Source: an uncultured Aquimarina sp.
GTDB lineage: Bacteria > Bacteroidota > Bacteroidia > Flavobacteriales > Flavobacteriaceae
Reading direction: 5' to 3'
Assembly: GCF_947496855.1 (NCBI RefSeq)
Contig: NZ_CANMED010000006.1
Coordinates: forward strand, 1-64,000
DNA length: 64,000 nucleotides
Below, one piece after another: positions 17,819 through 27,003 of the stretch. Each line of letters opens with the position of its first letter. Within the stretch, counting starts at the first letter, position 1. The notes below the pieces were generated by a model. It was not told where the DNA came from. It saw only the letters and a list, made by a program, of their open reading frames with translations, and searched no databases. Position numbers and translations under genes: made by a program.

Positions 17819-19069
17819 TTATTCTTTACAATCAAAAATAGACTGTTGCAAATCGTATTCTTTACTATTGAAAATATCTAAAACTGAATGATAAATAACA
17901 TCTGTAGTGATACTTTCTTCTTTTCTTTCTATTAATGTATTCACTTTTTTGCTATACTTCTCTTTGAAAGAATTCGAATACCATACTATCATTCCCGGAT
18001 TAGTAAGACTCTCATAATGGGAATGTAACCATTTTCCATCCTCACCTAGTGCTTCTCCATGATCAGCAATATATATCATTACAGCGGGCCCATTTTGACG
18101 TTCTAAAATCTTAATAATTGCATCTAAAAAGTTATCTAAATATAAGATGGTGTTGTCATAAGAATTTATCATTTGATCTTTTGTCATCGATGGAATATAT
18201 TTACTATCCACTACGGGTGCAAATTTTCTGAATTCATCAGTATATTTATCCTCGTACCACCAATGGCTTCCTATCATATGTAATGTGAAAAGACCCATAT
18301 TATACTCAGAAATTTTCTCCTTAAATTTAGGAATTAGATTAAGATCCTGTTTCTTATTAAAACTCCAAAAAGATTTTAATTCATCTATAATAACTACTTC
18401 ATTATTCGTCTCTACTATGGCTTTATATGAACTTTCTAAAAGTTGATTTCCAATCCATTCTGTTCGAATATTTTTAGAGCTTACAATATCAAAAAGTGAT
18501 ATTATTGAATCCTGAGAAATACTATAAATACCTTCATCAGTTAAAATTCGTGGTAAACTTAAAGCTGTATTCGTTTTATTAGTAAACACCTTATCAAAAC
18601 TAACAATATTGTCCCTATTAGATAATTTTGGTGTCGTTCTCCTTGAATATCCATTTAGTTGTAAATGGTCTGCTCTTACTGATTCTCCTAAAACCAAAAC
18701 CACTTTAACATCTTCATCACCTCTATTATTACTCTTTTTAATACTTTTTAATGGTAATTTTTCCTGACCAGAATAAGCTATTAAGCTATAAAATAATGAA
18801 TATGGAAGTTTAGTACTAAAGCTTTTTAATCTCACATGATCCGCCCAGAAAAACAAACAAAATAACCCTACACTTATAGGAAGAAAAACCTTAAAACCTT
18901 GTTTCTTTTCTAGTTTATCATAATACTTAAAAATAAAAAATAAAACTCCTATTAAAACAAGTATGAAGAAAATTAGCTGAACACTAATTAGATCTTTAAC
19001 AACATATGGTTTTGTCGTTAATACTGCATATACCAAGGCAGAAGAAACTGAAATATCTATACTATACAC
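17819..19069 (-). CDS. Phosphoethanolamine transferase-like sulfatase-fold protein, C-terminal part of a frameshifted gene
   Basis: 416 codons from a GTG at 19067-19069. The catalytic domain is intact: VVLVLGESVRADHLQLNGYS gives the metal-binding Glu129, NKTNTALSLP holds the likely nucleophile Thr166, and IADHGEALGEDGKWLHSH carries the Asp/His metal ligands. This is the EptA/Mcr type that transfers phosphoethanolamine to lipid A or glycans in the inner membrane. Two more transmembrane helices lie near the start. The start is weak, and the missing N-terminal helices are encoded in another frame by the next entry, overlapping by 13 bases. One extra base in the TTTT or GGG run near 19070-19076 would join them into about 504 residues, the normal family length. 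Pseudogene, sequencing error or phase-variable gene are all possible. Confidence 0.75.
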   Translation of the reverse strand: MYSIDISVSSALVYAVLTTKPYVVKDLISVQLIFFILVLIGVLFFIFKYYDKLEKKQGFKVFLPISVGLFCLFFWADHVRLKSFSTKLPYSLFYSLIAYSGQEKLPLKSIKKSNNRGDEDVKVVLVLGESVRADHLQLNGYSRRTTPKLSNRDNIVSFDKVFTNKTNTALSLPRILTDEGIYSISQDSIISLFDIVSSKNIRTEWIGNQLLESSYKAIVETNNEVVIIDELKSFWSFNKKQDLNLIPKFKEKISEYNMGLFTLHMIGSHWWYEDKYTDEFRKFAPVVDSKYIPSMTKDQMINSYDNTILYLDNFLDAIIKILERQNGPAVMIYIADHGEALGEDGKWLHSHYESLTNPGMIVWYSNSFKEKYSKKVNTLIERKEESITTDVIYHSVLDIFNSKEYDLQQSIFDCKE

Positions 19070-19323
19070 CCAAAATGACAGTAACCTAATACTAAAAATA
19101 GTAAAGAAAAAACTACTTTAAAAAGTATTTTAAATAACGAAATAATATATAATATTCCTGCAAATGTGGATTGAATAATACACAAATGAATGAGATATAC
19201 TAAAATATCTTTTCCCCCTTTAAGAGGAATGTGATAATATGATGAACACGTAATAAAAAGAGCAAAAACAATATTTAATAACAAGTGAAAATAAATCACT
19301 TTCTTCTGCTCCTTAAATTTCAT
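19057..19323 (-). CDS. N-terminal membrane fragment of the frameshifted phosphoethanolamine transferase-like gene
   Basis: 88 residues, nearly all in transmembrane helices (roughly 9-26, 38-60 and 62-82). Alone it matches nothing, but joined to the downstream frame it supplies the first membrane helices of the transferase. The junction would read ...LGYCHFG + VYSIDIS..., which fits the segment in EptA relatives just before the 'vl.T...Ea.dL' region. It starts 9 bases after the glnS stop codon, so the gene may be read through from glnS. Confidence 0.65.
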   Translation of the reverse strand: MKFKEQKKVIYFHLLLNIVFALFITCSSYYHIPLKGGKDILVYLIHLCIIQSTFAGILYIISLFKILFKVVFSLLFLVLGYCHFGCIV

Positions 19324-19332
19324 TTTTATACA

Positions 19333-21378
19333 CTATATGGAAAACTTATAAGCTATATCTGATGCTTCCTTACTTAACAACTCGTTATTATCTTCTTTTC
19401 CTTTTAAAATAAAATCCTTGGCTAACCGATCCGGTTCTATTTCTTTTGTTTCTAAAACAACTCCTAATGCTAAAGTAACAACAATTCTAGTTCCTATTTT
19501 TTTAGCTGCTGTACCATACAATGGTACTAGTTCATCTATATCTACTTTTTTGGCTACTTCTAAAATCTTTGTTTTTAAAGCCTCTCGTTTATCCTCTGGT
19601 AAATTAGTATACTTCTTGCCTGCTCTTTTGATTTCATCGATTGCAGCTACTTCTCTTTGTGTATTCTCTTGTGGTTTATTATTATTAGATTGAGTGTTCT
19701 TAACAGCTTTAACTTTGGCCCATGTATCACGTAAACCAACTGTTTTATTAAACACCAATGCGTCAGATGTGCTATCAGGATCTATATTAAAATATCCTAA
19801 TCTTTGAAACTGAAACTGTTGCAGTTGTTTTGCATCTTTGAGACTAGGTTCTACAAATCCTGTTATCACTTTTAGCGAGTCAGAATTCAGAAATTCCATA
19901 AAATCTTTCTCCTTATGACTATCTGGAGCTTCATCATTAAATAACCTATCATACAGTCTTATTTCCGAAGGTATTGCGTGTTTTATAGATACCCAATGCA
20001 GTGTTCCTTTTACATTACGTTTGGATTCCTCAGTACCGCTACCCGATTTACTTTCAGGATCATATGTACAATGGATTTCTATGATATTACCATCCTTGTC
20101 TTTTACAATACTTTCTCCTTTAATAATATATGCGTTCTTAAGACGAACCTCTTTACCAAGTGTTAATCTAAAATACTTACGCCCCGCATCTTCTTTAAAA
20201 TCTTCCCTTTCAATGTATAATTCTTTAGAAAAAGGAACTTGTCTAGAGCCGGCATTATCATCTTCCGGATTATTTTCTGCTTCTAACCATTCCTCTTTTT
20301 CATCAGGATAATTTGTAATTACTAATTTTACCGGATCTAAAACTGCCATTACTCTAGGCGCAATTTTATTAAGATCTTCACGAACACAAAACTCTAATAA
20401 CGAAACATCAATAACATTTTCTCTTTTGGCTACACCAACAGTTTCTACAAATTTTCTTATAGACCCAGGCGTATAACCTCTTCTTCTTAAACCTGAAATA
20501 GTTGGCATTCTAGGATCATCCCAACCTTTTACTACACCATCGTTAACCAATCTAAGTAATTTACGTTTACTCATAATCGTATAACTCAAGTTAAGACGTG
20601 CAAATTCTCTTTGTTTTGGTCTTATATTACCACTATAAATTTGATCCAAAAACCAATCATATAACTTTCTATGTGGTTTGAATTCTAACGAACATAAAGA
20701 GTGTGAAATATTTTCTATGTAATCACTTTCTCCATGAGTCCAATCATACATAGGATATATACACCAATTATCTCCTGTTCTATGATGTGATTTTTTTAAT
20801 ATTCTGTACATTAATGGATCACGCATCAACATATTAGGATCCGTCATATCAATCCTGGCTCTAACTACATGCTGACCCTCATTAAACTCACCTGCTTTCA
20901 TTCTCTCAAATAAATCAAGGTTTTCTTCAACAGATCTATTTCTGTATGGACTATTAATCCCTGGTTCTGTAGTGGTTCCTTTTTGTTCCGCAATTTCTTC
21001 AGAAGATTGGCTATCTACATACGCTTTTCCTTTTTTAATCAACGCTACAGTCCAATTATGTAATTTTTGAAAATAATCAGAAGAATAACATTCTTTATCC
21101 CATTGATATCCTAACCACGAGATATCTTCCTTAATGGCATCCACATATTCCTGTTCTTCTTTTGCTGGATTTGTATCATCAAAACGTAGGTTTACAGGCG
21201 CGTTATATGTAAGTCCTAATCCAAAACTAATACCTATTGCTTTGGTATGACCAATATGTAAATATCCGTTAGGCTCTGGAGGAAAACGAAAACGTAAATC
21301 TTCTGGATTCATTCCGTTCGCTAAATCTTCCTCTACAATATGCTCTAAAAAATTGAGTGATTTTTTTTCTTCTGTCAT
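19333..21378 (-). CDS. glnS: Glutaminyl-tRNA synthetase with C-terminal extension
   Basis: 681 residues. The core (to about residue 558) has the class I signatures GYLHIGHTKA (39-47) and IMSKRKLL (268-275), and ends in the GlnRS-type VFNKTVGLRDTWAKV. It charges tRNA-Gln directly. Beyond this is a Gln/Asn linker and about 105 residues (576-681; REVAAIDEIKRAGKKY ... IGTRIVVTLALGV ... SDIAYKFSI) that E. coli GlnRS lacks. Many Bacteroidetes GlnRS proteins are annotated as YqeY fusions, but this tail does not clearly look like YqeY to me. A good promoter lies just upstream. Confidence 0.95.
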   Translation of the reverse strand: MTEEKKSLNFLEHIVEEDLANGMNPEDLRFRFPPEPNGYLHIGHTKAIGISFGLGLTYNAPVNLRFDDTNPAKEEQEYVDAIKEDISWLGYQWDKECYSSDYFQKLHNWTVALIKKGKAYVDSQSSEEIAEQKGTTTEPGINSPYRNRSVEENLDLFERMKAGEFNEGQHVVRARIDMTDPNMLMRDPLMYRILKKSHHRTGDNWCIYPMYDWTHGESDYIENISHSLCSLEFKPHRKLYDWFLDQIYSGNIRPKQREFARLNLSYTIMSKRKLLRLVNDGVVKGWDDPRMPTISGLRRRGYTPGSIRKFVETVGVAKRENVIDVSLLEFCVREDLNKIAPRVMAVLDPVKLVITNYPDEKEEWLEAENNPEDDNAGSRQVPFSKELYIEREDFKEDAGRKYFRLTLGKEVRLKNAYIIKGESIVKDKDGNIIEIHCTYDPESKSGSGTEESKRNVKGTLHWVSIKHAIPSEIRLYDRLFNDEAPDSHKEKDFMEFLNSDSLKVITGFVEPSLKDAKQLQQFQFQRLGYFNIDPDSTSDALVFNKTVGLRDTWAKVKAVKNTQSNNNKPQENTQREVAAIDEIKRAGKKYTNLPEDKREALKTKILEVAKKVDIDELVPLYGTAAKKIGTRIVVTLALGVVLETKEIEPDRLAKDFILKGKEDNNELLSKEASDIAYKFSI

Positions 21379-21395
21379 TGATTAAAAATAAAATA

Positions 21396-21427
21396 CAAAA
21401 TTACCTAATATTTCTAATGATACACAA
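21396..21427 (-). promoter_or_regulatory. Promoter of glnS
   Basis: On the minus strand, TTG (21425-21427) and TAATTTTG (21396-21403) are separated by 21 bases, fitting the Bacteroidetes TTG-N17-23-TAnnTTTG pattern. The ATG is 18 bases downstream. Confidence 0.6.
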
Positions 21428-21530
21428 CAATTGTATAATATCTGTTTAATAACTGTATCACTTATATAGAAAAGGGTTCTTTTCCTCTAAATTCTTACTA
21501 AAGATTCCATTACCTTTGTAAAAAAAATTT

Positions 21531-21887
21531 GTGGGATTAATTACGCTTAAAAACATCAAGATATATGCATATCATGGGTGTCTCGTAGAGGAGAAAAAAA
21601 TTGGTTCTGATTATAGAATTGACTTAAAAATTAAAGCAAATCTTAATACGTCAGCCCATTCTGATCATCTTTCTGACACTGTTGATTATGTGCATCTTAA
21701 TCATATTGTTAAGGAAGAAATGGCCATTCGTTCTAAATTACTAGAACATGCTGCAGAACGGATCTTAACTCGTATATTAGAGGAACTACCTTTAGTAGAT
21801 AAAGCAACGGTTGATGTGTCTAAAATTAATCCACCAATTGGAGGAAATGTACAGATGGTTACAATTACTAGGAGTAAAAAAAGATAA
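21531..21887 (+). CDS. folB: Dihydroneopterin aldolase
   Basis: 118 residues, normal for FolB, which converts dihydroneopterin to 6-hydroxymethyl-dihydropterin in folate synthesis. IYAYHGCLVEEKKIGSDYRI is the N-terminal signature; LLEHAAERI carries a conserved Glu, and PPIGG near the end matches the family. The start is a GTG at 21531; no earlier in-frame start is available. TACCTTTG at 21511-21518 is a -7 match, leaving a very short leader. The gene stands alone between the glnS promoter and tRNA-Cys. Confidence 0.92.
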   Translation: MGLITLKNIKIYAYHGCLVEEKKIGSDYRIDLKIKANLNTSAHSDHLSDTVDYVHLNHIVKEEMAIRSKLLEHAAERILTRILEELPLVDKATVDVSKINPPIGGNVQMVTITRSKKR

Positions 21888-21940
21888 ATAAATCCGAAGT
21901 AATCATAAATTTTTTTACATTTGCCCTCGAAGACAAAAAG

Positions 21941-22011
21941 GGTGTCGTGGCCGAGTGGCTAGGCAGTGGTCTGCAACACCATCTACAGCGGTTCGAATCC
22001 GCTCGACACCT
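21941..22011 (+). tRNA. tRNA-Cys (GCA)
   Basis: A full cloverleaf can be drawn: acceptor GGTGTCG/CGACACC, D arm GCC...GGC, anticodon loop CTGCAAC with anticodon GCA, T arm AGCGG-TTCGAAT-CCGCT, discriminator T. CCA is not encoded. TACATTTG at 21916-21923 is a likely -7 promoter element. A bidirectional terminator follows at once. Confidence 0.95.
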
Positions 22012-22013
22012 CA

Positions 22014-22047
22014 AAAAAAAGTCCTGTAATAATTACAGGACTTTTTT
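22014..22047. terminator. Bidirectional terminator between tRNA-Cys and the LysE-family gene
   Basis: AGTCCTGTAA and TTACAGGACT (22020-22042) pair around a 3-base loop, with an A-run on the left and TTTTTT on the right. It can end transcription from both the plus-strand tRNA and the minus-strand gene whose stop is at 22047. Confidence 0.85.
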
Positions 22048-22742
22048 CATTTAAAACTAGAGTCCGGTCTAATTTTTTCAATTTTATCCTGAATTTTCTT
22101 TTCCATAGTATCAGGAAGAACACCTTTCAGAATTAGAAAAACTCCAAAAACTACCATAATCATACTAATTGATCTTTTGATAATATAAGTACGTTTAGGA
22201 GTCAATTTTCTTTTAAGACGCTTAGCTAAAAGCATTTTAAGTACATCAATAAATAAATATGTACAAAGAACCATTACAAAAAATATAACAATTCTATTGG
22301 TATCCATATCCATCTGCGGACCTGCCACTACTATAATTCCAATCCAAAAAGCTAAAACGCCAATATTTATAAAGTTTAATAAAAAACCTTTAAAAAAAAG
22401 CATAAAGTAATTATGCTTGTTTATAATTTCTACAGAAGTATCTCTTAATTTGTTATAGTTTTTTCTTTCTTTAATAAAAGAAATAGAACCATAAGTGGCT
22501 AATAACATCCCACCAAAAATAAATAAAGCAGGATCATCCTTTATTTTTTCTAAAATTTGATTAGTACTAAAATAGGCAATTAAAATAAACACTATGTCGG
22601 CAAATATAACTCCGAGATCAACAGCTAATGCTGCTCTAAATCCTTTGATAGCTGCAGTTTCTAGTAAAACAAAAAATACTGGCCCAATCAAAAAGGCTAA
22701 TATAAATCCTAAAAATATTGCTGCTTGAGCGTCTTGAAACAT
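22047..22742 (-). CDS. LysE-family translocator (amino-acid exporter type)
   Basis: 231 residues with about six hydrophobic helices. The N-terminal stretch FILAFLIGPVFFVLLETAAIKGFRAA carries the LysE/RhtB pattern (GP.....i....GfraGl), and the second helix begins AVDLGVIFADIVF. Proteins of this family export amino acids or related small molecules through the inner membrane. The substrate cannot be told from sequence. A charged tail ends the protein. Confidence 0.85.
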   Translation of the reverse strand: MFQDAQAAIFLGFILAFLIGPVFFVLLETAAIKGFRAALAVDLGVIFADIVFILIAYFSTNQILEKIKDDPALFIFGGMLLATYGSISFIKERKNYNKLRDTSVEIINKHNYFMLFFKGFLLNFINIGVLAFWIGIIVVAGPQMDMDTNRIVIFFVMVLCTYLFIDVLKMLLAKRLKRKLTPKRTYIIKRSISMIMVVFGVFLILKGVLPDTMEKKIQDKIEKIRPDSSFK

Positions 22743-22782
22743 AAAATGTAAGCGTGTTTCTTACAAATTTAGAAAATAGAAC

Positions 22783-23457
22783 TTAGTTTACCTCTATAAT
22801 CTTACCACCAAATACTTTTTTTCCATCAACTTCTTTTGGGTTTCCATAAATTCTTATAGTACCACCAGCAGCTGTATTAGCTTTTACATAGTCACTAGCG
22901 TGTACATTTGCTCTACCACCAGCACTAATTTTTACTTGAGTTCTTACAGTTTTTAAGTCTTCCGCAATAAATTGTCCTCCAGCTTTAACAGTTACTTCCT
23001 GTTCTCCAGCGCTTCCTTCTATATGTAATCCACCTCCACTAACAGCTCGTGCTAATAATTTATCAGTTTTTATCTCTGCATATATATCACCACCTTCTTG
23101 TGCTCTTAGATCCAATTCTGAAGCCGATATTACTCCTTTAACCATTATTTTGGCACCTTCGTTTACATCTAGTTTTGAAATATCTGTATAATACACCGTA
23201 ACATCAGTATCATTATCATCCCATGTATTACTTAAAGACATTTTGATTTTCAGAACGTTATCTTTAATAACTACATCTACTTCTTTTCTACTAATACCAG
23301 ATATTTCTACTTTATTCTCTGATCCTTTGATAAGCTTAACTTCTATTTTATCAAAGACTTTAAGTTCATTAAAATCTCCTACATTTTTTGTTATAACTTT
23401 TTGAGCATTTAGCATAGATACAACAAACACTAACGAAAGAAATACTACTTTTTTCAT
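22783..23457 (-). CDS. Head-GIN domain protein (DUF2807), secreted
   Basis: 224 residues with signal peptide MKKVVFLSLVFVVSMLNAQ. The N-terminal part (KNVGDFNELKVFDKIEVKLI) and the following repetitive beta strands with Ser/Gly/Ala-rich turns (LDLRAQEGGDIYAEIKTDKL, VKAGGQFIAEDL, ISAGGRANVHASDYV) fit the putative auto-transporter adhesin head-GIN domain, a beta-helix of unknown function common in Bacteroidetes. Predicted periplasmic or surface location. It is 66 bases downstream of rnr. Confidence 0.88.
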   Translation of the reverse strand: MKKVVFLSLVFVVSMLNAQKVITKNVGDFNELKVFDKIEVKLIKGSENKVEISGISRKEVDVVIKDNVLKIKMSLSNTWDDNDTDVTVYYTDISKLDVNEGAKIMVKGVISASELDLRAQEGGDIYAEIKTDKLLARAVSGGGLHIEGSAGEQEVTVKAGGQFIAEDLKTVRTQVKISAGGRANVHASDYVKANTAAGGTIRIYGNPKEVDGKKVFGGKIIEVN

Positions 23458-23523
23458 TTCCTAAATAAATTTAAAATTGATAAATGTGCGGTTTTTTTAT
23501 ATATAAACGGTGTATTCTACTGT

Positions 23524-25716
23524 TTATTCTTTTTCTTGTTTACTTCCTAAAATGGTAAAATCCAAATGCCTTTTAACAAGATCTGCATTCTTTACTTTTA
23601 CATATACTTCGTCTCCTAACTGATATACTTTTTTAGAATGTTGACCAATCACTGCATATTCATCTTGATCAAAAATATAATGATCATCATTCATATCCTT
23701 AAGTCTAATCATTCCTTCGCATTTGTTACTAATAATTTCTACATAAATACCCCATTCGGTAACTCCAGAAATTACTCCTAAGAATTCTTCGTTTTCATGA
23801 TCCTTCATGAATTTAATCTGCATATACTTTATAGAATCTCTTTCTGCACTTGCCGCTAGGTTTTCCATAGAGCTACTATGATTACATCGTTCTTCATATT
23901 CCTCTTCTGAAGCAGATTTTCCACTATCCAAATAATGTTGTAGCAAACGATGTGCCATAACATCTGGATAACGTCTTATTGGTGAAGTAAAATGAGAATA
24001 ATGATCAAAAGCAAGTCCATAATGTCCAATATTATGTGTAGTATACTCCGCTTTGCTCATACTTCGTATTGCTAACGTATCTACAAGGTTTTGTTCTTTT
24101 TTTCCTTGAACGTCCTTTAATAATCCATTTAGTGAATTTGTTGTGGTTTTACGATCTCTAAGATCTAATTTGTAACCAAATCGTCCAATAACATTCTGTA
24201 AAGCTGCTAATTTTTCATCATTTGGTTCATCATGGACTCTGTATATAAATGTTTTCTTTGGATTTTGCTTTCCGATGAATTCTGCTACCTTTTTATTAGC
24301 AAGTAACATAAACTCCTCAATAAGCTTATTCGCATCCTTAGAAGTCTTAAAAAACACTCCTACTGGATTATTTTCTTCGTTTAGATTAAACTTTACTTCT
24401 ACTTTATCAAAAGATATTGCTCCTTCTCGCATACGATTACCTCGCATTATTTTTGCCAAATCATCCAATTTTAAAACTGCATCTGCTATTTTTTGATCTG
24501 TTCTATATGCCTTTCCAGTCAAAGAAATCTCTGATGGAATACTATTATCTTTAGTTTCAATTATATGCTGTGCTTCTTCATAAGCAAAACGAGCATCAGA
24601 ATAGGTAACCGTTCTGCCAAACCATTGATTCTTAATTTCTGCTTTATCATCTAATTCAAAAACAGCAGAAAATGTATACTTTTCCTCATGTGGCCTTAAG
24701 GAGCAAGCATTGTTTGATAACACTTCAGGAAGCATAGGCACTACTCTATCTACTAAATAGACAGAAGTTGCCCTTTCATAAGCCTCTTCGTCCAGAATTG
24801 TCCCTGGTTTTACATAATGTGATACATCAGCAATGTGTATTCCTATTTCGTAATTTCCATTTTCTAAAACATCGAAAGACAGTGCGTCATCAAAATCTTT
24901 GGCATCTTTTGGATCAATTGTAAAGGTTAGCGTTTTTCGCATATCTCTTCGTTTTTTGATCTCTGATTCCTGAATAGAAGTATCTAGTTCATCAGCATAC
25001 GCTTCTACCTCTAAAGGAAATTCATATGGCAAGCCATACTGTGCTAATATCGAATGAATCTCTGTATTATGATCTCCTGGTTTACCAAGTACTTTTATAA
25101 CTTTTCCGAATGGCGAATCTGCTTTTTCAGGCCAATCTTCTAATTTTACTAATACCTTATCACCATCTTCTGCACCTTTTATTTTATTCTTTGGAACAAA
25201 AATATCAGTATACATCTTACCATCCTGCATATTAACAAATGCATAATTCTTTTGTATTTCTATAACTCCTACAAACTCATCTTTCTTTCTAGAAATAATT
25301 CTCGTAATCTCTCCTTCACTCTTACCCCTGCGCTTACGTTTGTATACATAAACCTCAACTTCATCTCCATTTAGCGCTTTATTAAGATTATTATTTGGTA
25401 TAAAAATATCATCTTCAAGATCTGGTACTGTCACATATCCAGTACCTTTTGATGTAATATCCAATCTTCCGGAATACGTATTAATATTCGGTACAATTTT
25501 AAACTTTCCTCTATCTATTTCCTCTATTTCCTTTTTTGCCGCAAGTTGTGATAACTTCTTTATTATCTGATTTCGACTACTGGGATCGTCCACTCCAAAC
25601 TTAGCAGCAATCTGTTTATAATTAAATGTTTGGTTGGGGTCTGATTTAAGTATTTTGAGTATTCCTTGGGTAATATTTTCTATTTTAGGAGACTTCTTTC
25701 CTCTTCTTCTTTTCAT
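23524..25716 (-). CDS. rnr: Ribonuclease R
   Basis: 730 residues. Domains in order: N-terminal winged-helix (about 15-70, NYKQIAAKFGV), cold-shock RNA-binding domains (about 75-215), the catalytic RNB domain with IDPKDAKDFDDALSF (about 268-282) holding the metal-binding aspartates and HIADVSHYVKPG after it, and a C-terminal S1 domain (about 640-720). RNase R degrades structured RNA 3' to 5'. The gene is the first on the left side of the candidate origin and is transcribed away from it. Confidence 0.96.
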   Translation of the reverse strand: MKRRRGKKSPKIENITQGILKILKSDPNQTFNYKQIAAKFGVDDPSSRNQIIKKLSQLAAKKEIEEIDRGKFKIVPNINTYSGRLDITSKGTGYVTVPDLEDDIFIPNNNLNKALNGDEVEVYVYKRKRRGKSEGEITRIISRKKDEFVGVIEIQKNYAFVNMQDGKMYTDIFVPKNKIKGAEDGDKVLVKLEDWPEKADSPFGKVIKVLGKPGDHNTEIHSILAQYGLPYEFPLEVEAYADELDTSIQESEIKKRRDMRKTLTFTIDPKDAKDFDDALSFDVLENGNYEIGIHIADVSHYVKPGTILDEEAYERATSVYLVDRVVPMLPEVLSNNACSLRPHEEKYTFSAVFELDDKAEIKNQWFGRTVTYSDARFAYEEAQHIIETKDNSIPSEISLTGKAYRTDQKIADAVLKLDDLAKIMRGNRMREGAISFDKVEVKFNLNEENNPVGVFFKTSKDANKLIEEFMLLANKKVAEFIGKQNPKKTFIYRVHDEPNDEKLAALQNVIGRFGYKLDLRDRKTTTNSLNGLLKDVQGKKEQNLVDTLAIRSMSKAEYTTHNIGHYGLAFDHYSHFTSPIRRYPDVMAHRLLQHYLDSGKSASEEEYEERCNHSSSMENLAASAERDSIKYMQIKFMKDHENEEFLGVISGVTEWGIYVEIISNKCEGMIRLKDMNDDHYIFDQDEYAVIGQHSKKVYQLGDEVYVKVKNADLVKRHLDFTILGSKQEKE

Positions 25717-25922
25717 TAATTTTTTTTAAATAATCTAATATAAAATTACAGCTTATCTTTTAACATAAGTTGTTTTCTATGTAAACTTTTACTAAATATT
25801 AAATTTTATTATTGTTTATAGTTAAAAAAATATGTTATCTGTAAATCAGTTTATTACAAATAACTATTGTCAACAAATCTTCTTTTTTTTCTTAAAATTT
25901 ACCTAATTTTAAAATACGAAGA

Positions 25923-26135
25923 TTGTTATTTATTCGTTTGATACATAAGTATATGATACCTAAAGTCAAAAAAATTCATAAAATTATATTTCTATTTACT
26001 CTAATATTTTTATTAGGTATATATTATTCTACGCTTTATATTGGAAATACAATGGATCAGAAAACAGATACCAATGAAAAATCAGAAATAAATGGTGCTA
26101 TAAACTCTGATAAGGAAGCTACACAAATCAATTAA
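25923..26135 (+). CDS. Small single-pass membrane protein, unknown
   Basis: 70 residues; an in-frame ATG at 25953 (MIPKVKKIHKII) is the more natural start for the single hydrophobic helix FLFTLIFLLGIYYSTLYIG. The tail is polar (DQKTDTNEKSE). No family recognised. Coding status rests on the signal-anchor pattern and position before the DUF2007 gene on the same strand; it could be spurious. Confidence 0.4.
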   Translation: MLFIRLIHKYMIPKVKKIHKIIFLFTLIFLLGIYYSTLYIGNTMDQKTDTNEKSEINGAINSDKEATQIN

Positions 26136-26189
26136 CTCTTTTTTTATATAATTTGTATATTTAGATAATCTATTATCTGGATTATTTCT

Positions 26190-26429
26190 ATGAAAGATTT
26201 TATTACAATTGCAACCTTTACGTATCCAAACGATTATGCAATATTACGACTTCTTTTGGAAAGAGAAGGTATTTCTTATTTTTTTGAGAACGAAACGATG
26301 ATTGGAGTCTTTCCGTTTTACTCAAATGCTTTAGGTGGAATAAATCTAAAAATTCATCAAAAGGATCAAATAAAAGTACAACAGATCATAGATGACCTAA
26401 ACACAAATTCACATCTTAGAATTATATAA
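26190..26429 (+). CDS. DUF2007-family small protein
   Basis: 79 residues. The order 'beta strand - ..eA.ILr.lLE.egI..ff.ne....' then GGINLKIHQKDQIKVQQIIDDL matches DUF2007 (putative signal-transducing protein), a small cytoplasmic ferredoxin-like fold of unknown role. It ends at the edge of the large gene-free region. No strong promoter consensus seen upstream. Confidence 0.78.
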   Translation: MKDFITIATFTYPNDYAILRLLLEREGISYFFENETMIGVFPFYSNALGGINLKIHQKDQIKVQQIIDDLNTNSHLRII

Positions 26430-27003
26430 TCTATGTTTCATAGTTTTTATAGTTTTCAACATATATTATATATATACTTTTCTTTTCTTTAAAATTAAAA
26501 AACAAAAATGATGATTATCATGTAGTGTTCATAGCGGTATAACTTGATCAAATTTTATTTGTTTATTAAGTTAGTTTGAATTTTCAGATAGATATCAACA
26601 GGATATCAATATGCTAAATGATTGAAAATGTTACAAAAATGAATTTTAATTAACAGCTGTTCATATTTTATAAACACATGTGTTTATTAATATTTTTACG
26701 GAAAAACCATAGTTGATAACGATGGTTTATTGTTTAAAAACTTAACTAGAAAAAAGTGGTAATAAATTTTGATATGTGACTAGTAAGCGTGTATTCTAAT
26801 AATATATATAACTACCAAAAAAAGTTACTCAATTTTAGGAACTATTTATCCACATGTAATATTAACAGGAGCTAAGGGGTTATTAACATTAAAGTAATAT
26901 TGGGTTAATTTATTGATTTTTTGAACTTTACTTTTTTTGTTTAAAGTATCTTTGCTTTCAATAAAAAATATTAATCTTCTAAATAATTTAAAACTTAAAA
27001 GTT
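26430..27003. other. Gene-free region, candidate replication origin
   Basis: 574 bases without an ORF. It contains an AT-only tract near 26460-26475, repeated GATATCAA motifs (26590-26608), the palindrome ATAAACACATGTGTTTAT (26670-26687), an AAACCAT/ATGGTTT stem near 26704-26729 and an exact DnaA-box TTATCCACA (26846-26854). Spot counts of G and C suggest that the plus strand goes from C-rich on the left to balanced or G-rich on the right. One exact DnaA box is not significant alone, so this remains a candidate. The rpiB promoter occupies the right end. Confidence 0.4.
26921..26954 (+). promoter_or_regulatory. Promoter of rpiB
   Basis: TTG at 26921-26923 and TATCTTTG at 26947-26954 with a 23-base spacer fit the Bacteroidetes promoter pattern. 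The GTG start of rpiB is about 50 bases downstream. Confidence 0.55.

Noticed and set aside
17819..19069. Mobile colistin-resistance (mcr-like) gene
   Set aside because: Only the general EptA/sulfatase fold is seen, the gene is frameshifted, the usual disulfide cysteines near the active site are missing and no mobile element is nearby.
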